This document shows positions 1 through 5,665 of a stretch of 8,455 nucleotides of DNA, one piece after another. The translations under genes were made by a program, and so were the position numbers. The notes below the pieces were generated by a model that saw nothing but the letters and a program-made list of their open reading frames with translations, had not been told where the DNA came from and ran no database searches. Source of the DNA: Gemmatimonadota bacterium (GTDB lineage Bacteria; Gemmatimonadota; Gemmatimonadetes; Gemmatimonadales; Gemmatimonadaceae); the NCBI GenBank assembly GCA_029884515.1, contig JAOUHR010000064.1, positions 1 through 8,455 on the forward strand, in the 5' to 3' direction. Positions within the stretch are counted from its first letter, which is position 1. Each line of letters opens with the position of its first letter.

Positions 1-280
1 GCAGCAGCGCGGCTTCGGCGGCATGATCTCGTTCGTCCTCGCCGGCGGCCTCGATGCCTCGCACCGCTTCCTCTCCGCCTGCCAGATCTTCACCCTCGCC
101 GAGTCGCTCGGCGGCGTCGAGTCGCTGGTCTGCCAGCCGGCCGGCATGACCCACGCCTCGGTGGACCCGAAGATGCGGCTCGAGATCGGCATCACCGACG
201 GCCTCCTCCGCTTCTCGTGCGGTGTGGAGGACGTGGAGGACCTGATCGAGGATCTGGATCAGGCGTTCAAGGGAAGCTGA
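1..280 (+). CDS. Cystathionine gamma-synthase/lyase family enzyme, C-terminal fragment
   Basis: This is the last 92 codons of a PLP-dependent Cys/Met metabolism enzyme; the start lies left of the window, and the first complete codon begins at base 2. The fragment carries the hallmark C-terminal segment of the family: a GFGGMISF strand, then LAESLGGVESL, then a PAGMTHASV loop that lines the active site. It ends with GLLRFSCGVEDVEDLIEDL, whose Arg in the family binds the substrate carboxylate. The catalytic Lys and PLP-binding residues are outside the window. Such enzymes make or split cystathionine in methionine/cysteine metabolism in the cytoplasm. Synthase, beta-lyase and gamma-lyase cannot be told apart from this piece, so no symbol is given. 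The family call is firm; the exact reaction is not. Confidence 0.9.
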   Translation, partial: QQRGFGGMISFVLAGGLDASHRFLSACQIFTLAESLGGVESLVCQPAGMTHASVDPKMRLEIGITDGLLRFSCGVEDVEDLIEDLDQAFKGS

Positions 281-297
281 GCGAACAGCAGAGGTGA

Positions 298-315
298 GAT
301 GGGAGATGGGAGATG
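298..315 (+). repeat. Tandem GATGGGA heptamer
   Basis: Two perfect copies of GATGGGA (298-304 and 305-311) are followed by a partial third copy, GATG (312-315). The array overlaps the left arm of the inverted repeat, so the right arm can pair with it in more than one register. It may reflect slippage or be part of a dispersed intergenic repeat. Confidence 0.75.
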
Positions 316-363
316 CAAGGAACGTCAGTGCGATCCGGGAGTCCGCGCCGCATGAGGAGTCGG

Positions 364-381
364 GCCGCCCGCACGGGCGGC
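364..381 (+). terminator. GC-rich hairpin, possible terminator without a U-tract
   Basis: GCCGCCCG (364-371) pairs perfectly with CGGGCGGC (374-381) across a 2-base apex; sterically this is a 7-bp stem with a 4-base loop. It lies 84 bases past the stop codon of the PLP enzyme. A pyrimidine run (CCCTCCCCTCTCCC) follows instead of a T-tract, so it is not a textbook intrinsic terminator. High-GC bacteria often have hairpins without U-tracts, so a termination role is plausible but unproven. Confidence 0.45.
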
Positions 382-463
382 GCCCTCCCCTCTCCCACCT
401 CACCTCTGCCCCTCGACGACACCTCGGAGCGTCGCCGCACGTAGAAGAGAGCACCAACCCACC

Positions 464-467
464 GGAG
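464..467 (+). promoter_or_regulatory. Ribosome binding site of the metalloprotease
   Basis: GGAG lies 7 bases before the ATG at 475, the best-placed Shine-Dalgarno match in the 194-base gap. It supports the annotated start. Confidence 0.55.
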
Positions 468-474
468 CGCACCC

Positions 475-1452
475 ATGGCCCGCATCGTCCTCACCGACAT
501 CTCCTCCCTCGCCTGGGAGCACCCCGCCGACCGCGCCGCGCTCAACGCGCTGCGCACACTCCCGGGCTTCAACCAGGTGGTGAACAAGGTCGCCAGCTTC
601 TTCGGCGAGCGCGGCGTGCGGCACATCTTCACGGCGAGCGCCGTGCGGGTCGGCCCCACGCAGCGCCCCGACCTCGACGCGCTCTGGACCGACGTCCTCA
701 GGACGATGGACTGGCCCACGCGCCCGCAGCTCTACGTCTCGCAGACACCGAACGTGAACGCCGGCGCCGTCGGGTTCGGCGACCCCTTCGTGGTGATCAA
801 CTCGGCGAGCATCGAGCACCTCACGCGCGACGAGGTGCGGGTGCTGCTCGCGCATGAGCTCGGCCACATCATGAGCGGGCACGTCACGTACCGCACCATC
901 GCGCAGATCATCCTGCTCCTCGGCGTGGGCAACCTCCCCTTCCTCGCCGGCATCGCGCTCCTGCCGTTCCAGATCGCCATCCTCGAGTGGTACCGGAAGA
1001 GCGAACTCTCCTGCGACCGCGCGGCACTCCTCGACGCGCAGGACCCGGACCTCGTGCTCACCACCTTCATGAAGCTGGCGGGAGGCCGTGAGTTCGGGGA
1101 CCGGCTCGACCTCGCGGCGTTCAAGGAACAGGCCAGGGAGTACGAGACCGACGGCAGCGCGTGGGACACCGTCCTCAAGGCGTTCAACACCGCGTTCCGC
1201 GAGCACCCCTTCTTCACCGTGCGCGCGGGGGAGCTCCAGCGGTGGATCGAGGCGGGCACCTACCAGCGGATCCTCGCGGGCGAGTACACGCGCCGGGCGG
1301 ACGTGAAGCCCGGCGACACCCTCGGCGACGACATGAAGGAGGCCTCGGGCTACTACGCCGACCAGGCCAAGGCCGCGATGGACAAGGTGGGCGACACGCT
1401 CGGGCGGGCGAAGGACGCGTTCGCCGACGCGTTCAAGGGCGCGGCGCGATGA
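475..1452 (+). CDS. M48-family zinc metalloprotease
   Basis: The 325-residue protein carries a HELGH zinc site (His127, Glu128, His131). It is followed by SELSCDRAAL, in which Glu177 is the expected third zinc ligand; this HExxH plus ExxxD(R) layout is that of the Ste24/HtpX-like M48 peptidases. A hydrophobic stretch at about residues 142-170 could be a membrane hairpin or a buried helix pair, as in HtpX relatives; no signal peptide is visible. Residues about 285-325 form an Ala/Lys/Asp-rich, probably amphipathic helical tail. The start is supported by GGAG at 464-467, and the N-terminal residues look conserved in style. The stop overlaps the purD start (ATGA, 1449-1452), so the two are probably translationally coupled. 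M48 proteases usually act in membrane-protein or envelope quality control; the substrate here is unknown. Family confident, role inferred. Confidence 0.9.
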   Translation: MARIVLTDISSLAWEHPADRAALNALRTLPGFNQVVNKVASFFGERGVRHIFTASAVRVGPTQRPDLDALWTDVLRTMDWPTRPQLYVSQTPNVNAGAVGFGDPFVVINSASIEHLTRDEVRVLLAHELGHIMSGHVTYRTIAQIILLLGVGNLPFLAGIALLPFQIAILEWYRKSELSCDRAALLDAQDPDLVLTTFMKLAGGREFGDRLDLAAFKEQAREYETDGSAWDTVLKAFNTAFREHPFFTVRAGELQRWIEAGTYQRILAGEYTRRADVKPGDTLGDDMKEASGYYADQAKAAMDKVGDTLGRAKDAFADAFKGAAR

Positions 1453-2771
1453 AGGTGCTGATCGTCGGCGGCGGGGGCCGCGAGCACGCGCTCGCCTGGA
1501 AGCTCCGCCGCGACGATCCGCAGTGCGGGATCATCGCCGCCCCGGGGAACCCGGGGATCGCCTCGCTCGGCACCTGCGTGCCGGTCGCGACGGGCGACCT
1601 CGATGGGCTCGACGCGCTGGCGAGGCGCGAGTCGGTCACCTTCACGATCGTCGGCCCCGAAGCCCCGCTCGAGGCGGGGATCGTCGACCGGTTCCGGCGC
1701 GAGGGCTTGGCCATCTTCGGGCCCACGAGCGCGGCTGCACGCATCGAGACGTCGAAGCGGTTCGCGAAGGAACTGATGCTCGCCGCCGGCGTGCCCACCG
1801 CGAGCGCACGCACCTTCACGAAGCCCGATGCCGCCAAGGCCGAGGTGCGCCGGCTTGGCGCACCCGTGGTGGTCAAGGCCTCGGGCATCGCCGCCGGCAA
1901 GGGCGTGATCGTCGCCACATCGCTCTCGGAAGCCGAGGCTGCCATAGACGCGATGCTCGTCGACAACGCGTTCGGTGCCGCTGGCGCGGAGGTGCTGGTG
2001 GAGGAGTTCATGGAGGGCGAGGAACTCTCGCTCTTCGCGCTCACCGACGGCACGCACCTCCTTCCCTTCATCGCCGCGCAGGACCATAAGCGGATCGGCG
2101 AGGGCGACACCGGCCCGAACACCGGTGGCATGGGAGCGTACGCGCCGGTGGCCATCGCACCGCCGTCCTTGGTGCAGGACGCGGTGGAGCGCGTCCTCAC
2201 GCCCACGCTCCGCGCGATGCGCGCGGCCGGTTGCCCGTTCACCGGCCTCCTCTACGCGGGACTGATGCTCACCGCGGATGGTCCGAAGGTCGTGGAGTTC
2301 AACTGCCGGTTCGGCGACCCCGAGACGCAGGCGCTCCTGCCGTTGCTCGCCTCGAGCCTGCTCGATCCGATGCGCGCGATCGCCGAGGGCCGGTCGATCG
2401 CCGATGCGCCGGCGCTCGCGTGGACGCGTGGCGCGGCCGTCACCACCGTCGTCGCCGCCGCCGGCTATCCCGGCACCGTGAGGAGCGGGGATGTCATCGC
2501 ACTCCCACCCGACTCGCCCGACGTGACGATCTTCCACGCCGGCACCAAGCGGGACGCCGTCGGGGCGCTCGTCACGGCGGGCGGTCGCGTCGTCGCGGTC
2601 ACCGCCGTCGCGGCGACGATCGCCGCCGCGCAGCGGCGGAGCGCCGAGGTCGCGGCACACGTCGTGTTCGCGGGGAGCCAGCATCGGCGCGACATCGGCT
2701 GGCGCGAGCTCGCGCGCGCGTCGGCGCCCGCGGCGCCAGCCGTTCCAGCCGCGCCCGCCGCGACTCCCTGA
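1449..2771 (+). CDS. purD: Phosphoribosylamine--glycine ligase (GAR synthetase)
   Basis: PurD catalyses the ATP-dependent joining of glycine to 5-phosphoribosylamine, the second step of purine synthesis, in the cytoplasm. The 440-residue protein is of normal family length. It shows the N-terminal VGGGGREHALAWKL motif (residues 6-19), VGPEAPL (68-74), the ATP-grasp segment with VVKASGIAAGKGV (141-153), the PurD signature QDHKRIGEGDTGPNTGGMGAY (211-231) and the metal-binding EFNCRFGDPE (283-292). The ATG lies inside the end of the protease gene, with AAGGG at 1435-1439 as a possible binding site; a longer in-frame reading upstream is only a shadow of the protease. The last 16 residues (from about 425) are almost all Ala and Pro and look like an unstructured tail beyond the usual fold. 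Linkage to a protease has no obvious metabolic logic. Confidence 0.97.
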   Translation: MKVLIVGGGGREHALAWKLRRDDPQCGIIAAPGNPGIASLGTCVPVATGDLDGLDALARRESVTFTIVGPEAPLEAGIVDRFRREGLAIFGPTSAAARIETSKRFAKELMLAAGVPTASARTFTKPDAAKAEVRRLGAPVVVKASGIAAGKGVIVATSLSEAEAAIDAMLVDNAFGAAGAEVLVEEFMEGEELSLFALTDGTHLLPFIAAQDHKRIGEGDTGPNTGGMGAYAPVAIAPPSLVQDAVERVLTPTLRAMRAAGCPFTGLLYAGLMLTADGPKVVEFNCRFGDPETQALLPLLASSLLDPMRAIAEGRSIADAPALAWTRGAAVTTVVAAAGYPGTVRSGDVIALPPDSPDVTIFHAGTKRDAVGALVTAGGRVVAVTAVAATIAAAQRRSAEVAAHVVFAGSQHRRDIGWRELARASAPAAPAVPAAPAATP

Positions 2772-2789
2772 CGCGACCGGCCGCGCGCG

Positions 2790-3611
2790 GTGCCCGAACT
2801 GCCTGAGGCGGAGACGATCGCGCGGGACCTCGACGGCGCCCTTCATGGCGCCGTCGTGCGCTCGGTGCGCGTCGATCGCGCCGACGTCCTCCGGGGAACG
2901 ACGGCGCGCGCGCTCGGCACGCGGCTGCGCGGTGCGACGATCGGCGGGGTGTCGCGGCGCGCGAAGAGCGTGGTGTTCACGTTCACGGGAGGCGACCGCA
3001 TCGTGGTGACGCCGCGCTTCACCGGCGCCCTCCTGCTCGACGGCGCGCCCGACGACGCCTACACCTGCCTCCGCATCACGCTCGCCGACGACCGGCTGCT
3101 CCGATACCATGATGTGCGCCGCCTCGGGACCGTCACCCTGCTCGCGCACGCCGCGTTCGACGCGTGGAGCGGCGCGCTCGGACCGGAACCCCTTGACCCC
3201 ACCCTCACCGCGGAACGATTTTCGGGAATCCTTCGGGGGTCGAGACGCGCGGTGAAGAGCATCCTGATGGACCAGCGCCGGCTGGCCGGCGTCGGCAACA
3301 TCTACGCGAACGAGGCGTGCTGGCTCGCCGGCATCCGTCCCGCGCGCCGCGGCTCGTCGCTCCGGCTCGCCGAATGCCTGGCGCTGCTCCTGCATCTCCG
3401 CGCCGTCCTCTCGGCCTCGATCGCGGCACGCGGCACCACCTTCCGCGACTTCCGCGATGCGTACGGCGCCCGCGGCGCGTTCGCGACCCAGCTCCAGGCA
3501 TACGGCCGTGGCGGCGAAGCCTGCCGGCGCTGCGGCGCGACGCTCCGCACGACGCACGCCCTCGCAGGGCGGCAGACCGTCTGGTGCCCGGACCGCGAGT
3601 GCCAGCGGTGA
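2790..3611 (+). CDS. mutM: Fpg/Nei-family DNA glycosylase/AP lyase
   Basis: The family removes oxidised bases such as 8-oxoguanine or formamidopyrimidines and cuts the abasic site. The 273-residue protein begins MPELPEAET, giving the catalytic Pro2 (Schiff-base amine) and Glu3, with Glu6 also kept. This fixes the GTG at 2790 as the start although no good binding site is visible in the 18 bases after purD. Lys59 matches the conserved beta-turn Lys. VGNIYANE (168-175) includes the DNA-contacting Asn170 of the helix-two-turn-helix, and RQT (261-263) matches the zinc-finger R-x-T. Two deviations stand out. The usual HLGMTG-type strand reads TPRFTG (74-79), and the zinc finger is C245-x2-C248...C266-x4-C271 instead of ending in C-x2-C. 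The usual PRRFG reads VRRLG (109-113). Family membership is firm; lesion preference (Fpg-like or Nei-like) is open, so the symbol is provisional. Confidence 0.88.
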   Translation: MPELPEAETIARDLDGALHGAVVRSVRVDRADVLRGTTARALGTRLRGATIGGVSRRAKSVVFTFTGGDRIVVTPRFTGALLLDGAPDDAYTCLRITLADDRLLRYHDVRRLGTVTLLAHAAFDAWSGALGPEPLDPTLTAERFSGILRGSRRAVKSILMDQRRLAGVGNIYANEACWLAGIRPARRGSSLRLAECLALLLHLRAVLSASIAARGTTFRDFRDAYGARGAFATQLQAYGRGGEACRRCGATLRTTHALAGRQTVWCPDRECQR

Positions 3612-3648
3612 GCCCGCGCCGACGCCGTCGCCGCCCCATCGCGCCCCC

Positions 3649-3654
3649 GAAGGA
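3649..3654 (+). promoter_or_regulatory. Ribosome binding site choosing the nuclease start
   Basis: GAAGGA lies 7 bases before the ATG at 3662. It favours that ATG over an in-frame GTG at 3608 that overlaps the glycosylase stop (GTGA). The GTG would add 18 residues with six consecutive arginines, which looks like non-coding translation. Confidence 0.6.
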
Positions 3655-3661
3655 CGTCGAG

Positions 3662-4750
3662 ATGCGCATCGACCAGATGCTCGCGCTCGTGAAGGACACC
3701 GCGCGCGACGTGCCCGGCGTCTACCGCATGACCTCCGCCGAGGGCGAGGTGATCTACGTCGGCAAGTCGAAGGCGCTGCGCACCCGGCTCCTGAGCTACT
3801 TCCGGGCGCGCTACCCGAAGGACAAGGGCGCGCGGATCCTGCGCGAGGCGGCGACGCTCGAATGGGAAGCGGTCCCGAGCGAGTTCGCCGCGCTCCTGCG
3901 CGAACTGCGGCTCATCAAGCAGCTCCGCCCGCGCTACAACGTCTCGATGAAGCGCGACGCCCGGTACCACGCCTTCGTGCGTGTCTCGCGCGGCCCCGCG
4001 CCGCGCTTCCATGTGGTGCGCGGCGCCGGCACCGACGAGACCGGCACCTACTACGGTCCCTTCCGCGGCGCCCTGCAGCTCGAGGAGGCGCTGCGTGAGT
4101 TGAACGACGTGCTCGGCCTCCGCGACTGCCGGCTCGACATGCCGATGTTCTACGCCGACCAGCCCGACCTGCTGCCCCTCCCCTCGCGCACCCCGGGCTG
4201 CATCCGCCACGAGATCGGGAAATGCCTCGGCCCCTGCGTCGGCGCGGTGCGGGAGGACGACTACCTCGCGCGGTTCCGCGCGGCCCGCGAGTTCCTCGAG
4301 GGCGCGCACGACTCGCCCCTCTTGCCGTTGCGCACCCAGATGGAAGCGTCGAGCGATGCGCTCGACTTCGAACGCGCCGCCGTGTTGCGCGACAAGATCC
4401 GGCGGCTCGAGGCGCTGCGCGAGCAGTTCGCGCGGCTGCGCTTCGCCCTCGAGTCGCTCTCGTTCGTGTACACGGTCCCCGGCGACGGAGCCGACGACGC
4501 GCGGGCGTACGTGATCCGGCGCGGACGCGTGCGCGAGGAGGGGCCGGCCCCACGGACACCGGCCGAGCGCCGGGCGCTCGCCGAGCGCGTGTCGGCGATC
4601 CTCTCGCCCGCGGAGCCTGCGCCGGCGACGGTGCCGGGTCACGAGGTCGACGAGGTGCTCCTCGTGGCGAGCTGGTTCCGGCGCAACCAGGAGGAACTCG
4701 ACCGCACCACGCCGCTCTCCCACACGGGGTCCAGGGCGCGCATCGCGTGA
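3662..4750 (+). CDS. UvrC-like GIY-YIG nuclease, short form (GIY-YIG + UVR motif only)
   Basis: The 362-residue protein matches the N-terminal half of excinuclease UvrC. Residues 19-47 hold the GIY-YIG core: GVY (19-21), IYVGKSK (31-37), the likely catalytic Arg42 and a following SYF. Glu74 or Glu81 before LIKQLRPRYN (84-93) is the candidate metal ligand. Cys156, Cys180, Cys188 and Cys192 match the cysteine set reported to bind a 4Fe-4S cluster in UvrC, with the same C-x7-C-x3-C spacing. A UVR (UvrB-binding) motif is at about 226-254 (ALDFERAAVLRDKI). UvrC is about 600 residues; the RNase H-like 5'-incision nuclease and the helix-hairpin-helix end are absent. The protein ends in its own stop after a LLVASWFRRNQEEL segment, so it looks like a natural short family member, similar in concept to E. 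coli Cho, which cuts only 3' of a lesion. It lies directly after a DNA glycosylase gene. A true UvrC is presumably encoded elsewhere. Confidence 0.85.
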   Translation: MRIDQMLALVKDTARDVPGVYRMTSAEGEVIYVGKSKALRTRLLSYFRARYPKDKGARILREAATLEWEAVPSEFAALLRELRLIKQLRPRYNVSMKRDARYHAFVRVSRGPAPRFHVVRGAGTDETGTYYGPFRGALQLEEALRELNDVLGLRDCRLDMPMFYADQPDLLPLPSRTPGCIRHEIGKCLGPCVGAVREDDYLARFRAAREFLEGAHDSPLLPLRTQMEASSDALDFERAAVLRDKIRRLEALREQFARLRFALESLSFVYTVPGDGADDARAYVIRRGRVREEGPAPRTPAERRALAERVSAILSPAEPAPATVPGHEVDEVLLVASWFRRNQEELDRTTPLSHTGSRARIA

Positions 4751-4776
4751 GCGCCTCGCCCGGCGTGGCCGCTTGT

Positions 4777-4789
4777 GCGTGCCGCACGC
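4777..4789 (+). other. Small hairpin before the receiver gene
   Basis: GCGTG (4777-4781) and CACGC (4785-4789) form a perfect 5-bp stem with a 3-base loop, immediately upstream of the putative ribosome binding site at 4790-4798. It is short and may be chance in such GC-rich DNA. If real, it could influence translation of the receiver or message processing in the 57-base gap. Confidence 0.25.
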
Positions 4790-4798
4790 GGAAGTGAG
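4790..4798 (+). promoter_or_regulatory. Ribosome binding site of the receiver gene
   Basis: GGAAGTGAG lies 9 bases before the ATG at 4808. It supports this start over an in-frame GTG at 4775, which would add 11 residues ahead of the first beta strand of the receiver fold. Confidence 0.5.
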
Positions 4799-4807
4799 CT
4801 CTGCATC

Positions 4808-5176
4808 ATGCGCATCCTCATCGCCGATGACGACCGTCAGATGTCGGAGCTGTGCTGCGCGATCGTGCGCGACGCGGGGCACACGCCGATCCCCTCCTTC
4901 GACGGCGCGAGTGCGCTCATGGCCGCGATGCGCGCGCCGCAGCCCGACCTGATCATCCTCGACCTCAAGATGCGGGCGGGCACGGGACAGACGACCCTCG
5001 GCAAGCTCAAGGCCTCGTCCAGGACGACGATGATCCCGGTGATCATCGTCGCCGCGATGAAGGACCAGGCCAGGCAGGACGAGGTGAAGGCGCTCGGCGC
5101 CACCGCCTTCCTCGAGATGCCGATCACGCCCGCGACCCTGGTCGCGGCCATCGAGGCGCGCGGTCCGAAGGGCTGA
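4808..5176 (+). CDS. Stand-alone receiver-domain protein, atypical response regulator
   Basis: The 122-residue protein is a single CheY-like receiver with no output domain. The first strand MRILIADDD supplies the acidic pocket (Asp7-Asp9), and Asp52 in IILDLKM is the expected phosphorylation site. Two conserved switch residues are missing. The Thr/Ser at the end of strand 4 (usual ITxTA-like) is Ala82 in PVIIVAAM, and the invariant Lys before Pro in strand 5 (usual KP) is Met104 in FLEMPI. Phosphorylation or its signalling consequence may therefore differ, and the protein could be a constitutive or protein-binding pseudo-receiver. The ATG follows GGAAGTGAG and begins directly at strand 1, as expected. 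It follows the nuclease after 57 bases; no histidine kinase is in the window, so its partner is unknown. Fold certain, role unknown. Confidence 0.88.
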   Translation: MRILIADDDRQMSELCCAIVRDAGHTPIPSFDGASALMAAMRAPQPDLIILDLKMRAGTGQTTLGKLKASSRTTMIPVIIVAAMKDQARQDEVKALGATAFLEMPITPATLVAAIEARGPKG

Positions 5177-5185
5177 GCCGCGCGG
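5177..5185. other. Convergent gene junction
   Basis: Only 9 bases separate the stop of the plus-strand receiver gene (TGA, 5174-5176) from that of the minus-strand phosphoesterase gene (5186-5188). They include the palindrome CCGCGCGG (5178-5185). No stem plus T-tract is visible, so transcripts from the two operons probably overlap or are stopped by Rho or inside the facing gene. Confidence 0.6.
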
Positions 5186-5665
5186 TCACTCCGCGAGGGT
5201 GACCAGCTCCGCGTTCGCGCATCCGTCCGCCACGGTCAGGATCGCCACGCTCGGTACGAGGTCGAACCGACGCGGGCCGGCGGCGCCCGGGTTCACGACG
5301 AGCCGCTCGCCGACCCGCTCGACCAGCTGCCGGTGCGTGTGGCCGTACACGCAGACGTCCGCGTCGTAGGCCGCTGCGACCTTCGCTGCGCCCGGCCGTC
5401 CGAGTTCGTGGCCGTGGGAGACGTGGATCCGCAGGCCCGCGATCTCGAGGTCGATCCGTTCGGTGAGCCGGCCGTTCCACGGTTCGTCGCAGTTGCCGAA
5501 GACCGCCTGGGTCGGCGCGATCTGGTTCAGTTCGTCCAGGATCTCGTCGCCACACACGTCGCCCGCGTGCAGGATGAGCGAGACGCCCGTGAAGGCGCGG
5601 TGGACGTCGGGCCGGAGCTGGCCATGCGTGTCCGAGATGAGGCCGATCCGCACCAGCTTCGGCAT
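5186..5665 (-). CDS. YfcE/MJ0936-type metallophosphoesterase
   Basis: The 159-residue protein has the full calcineurin-like metal-binding set: SDTH (Asp12, His14), AGDV (Asp36), GNCD (Asn58), SHGH (His84, His86) and GHTH (His109, His111), followed by VVNPGAAGPRR (123-133). Such small enzymes are two-metal phosphodiesterases with broad activity in vitro; physiological substrates are mostly unknown. It is the last gene of the leftward quinone operon. Its ATG shares one base with the ubiX stop (TGATG), and GGAGGG at 5669-5674 is a strong but close binding site. The tight coupling hints at shared expression, though no step of quinone synthesis needs a phosphodiesterase of this type in the known pathways. 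Length and motifs are complete, with no sign of damage. Confidence 0.9.
   Translation of the reverse strand: MPKLVRIGLISDTHGQLRPDVHRAFTGVSLILHAGDVCGDEILDELNQIAPTQAVFGNCDEPWNGRLTERIDLEIAGLRIHVSHGHELGRPGAAKVAAAYDADVCVYGHTHRQLVERVGERLVVNPGAAGPRRFDLVPSVAILTVADGCANAELVTLAE

Larger units (their letters stand above)
288..409. repeat. Long imperfect inverted repeat, possible dispersed element or terminator
   Basis: The left arm 288-306 and right arm 391-409 are reverse complements at 18 of 19 positions; the only mismatch is A299 against C398. About 84 bases separate the arms. The left arm reads GCAGAGGTGAGATGGGAGA and the right arm ends CTCACCTCTGC. The structure starts eight bases after the stop codon of the upstream enzyme and encloses a second hairpin at 364-381. 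As RNA it would form a large stem, which may end transcription or protect the 3' end of the upstream message. The arm-loop-arm layout would also fit a small non-autonomous repeat element, but no target-site duplication is visible. The pairing is seen directly; the function is inferred. Confidence 0.75.
281..474. other. Intergenic region between the PLP enzyme and the protease
   Basis: At 194 bases this is the largest non-coding stretch in the window. It holds a tandem GATGGGA repeat, a long imperfect inverted repeat (288-306 with 391-409) and a perfect GC hairpin (364-381). A ribosome binding site GGAG at 464-467 sits 7 bases before the protease ATG. I could not pick out a convincing -35/-10 promoter pair, though one must serve the protease unless transcription reads through. 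Frames that stay open across this stretch give low-complexity Arg/Pro/His-rich products and look spurious. Confidence 0.7.

Noticed and set aside
281..474. A small RNA or riboswitch in the intergenic region
   Set aside because: Hairpins exist, but I recognise no conserved riboswitch or sRNA core, and the position suits a terminator or repeat equally well.
400..1206. A 268-codon minus-strand open frame opposite the protease
   Set aside because: The plus strand encodes a complete HELGH metalloprotease; the opposite frame has no recognisable features.
1353..3557. A 734-codon open frame on the minus strand opposite purD and the glycosylase
   Set aside because: It is Arg/Gly/Glu/Ala/His-rich with no recognisable domain. 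It lies opposite genes with clear families and strong third-position GC bias, which suppresses stop codons on the other strand.
3608..3661. GTG start of the UvrC-like nuclease overlapping the glycosylase stop
   Set aside because: It would add an Arg6-containing 18-residue leader. The ATG at 3662 has GAAGGA at good spacing and begins close to the GIY-YIG domain. It is not fully excluded.
3662..4750. Interpretation as a frameshifted or truncated uvrC pseudogene
   Set aside because: The frame is open, motifs are intact, and the sequence after 4750 shows no RNase H-like or helix-hairpin-helix coding in any frame before the receiver gene.
3302..4882. A 526-codon minus-strand open frame opposite the UvrC-like gene
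   Set aside because: Low-complexity, Arg/Glu/His-rich composition with no motifs; it is a mirror of the GC-biased nuclease gene.
4965..5000. Gly-rich segment MRAGTGQTT in the receiver as a nucleotide-binding P-loop
   Set aside because: It lies in the normal loop after the phospho-acceptor Asp and lacks the GxxxxGK[ST] pattern.
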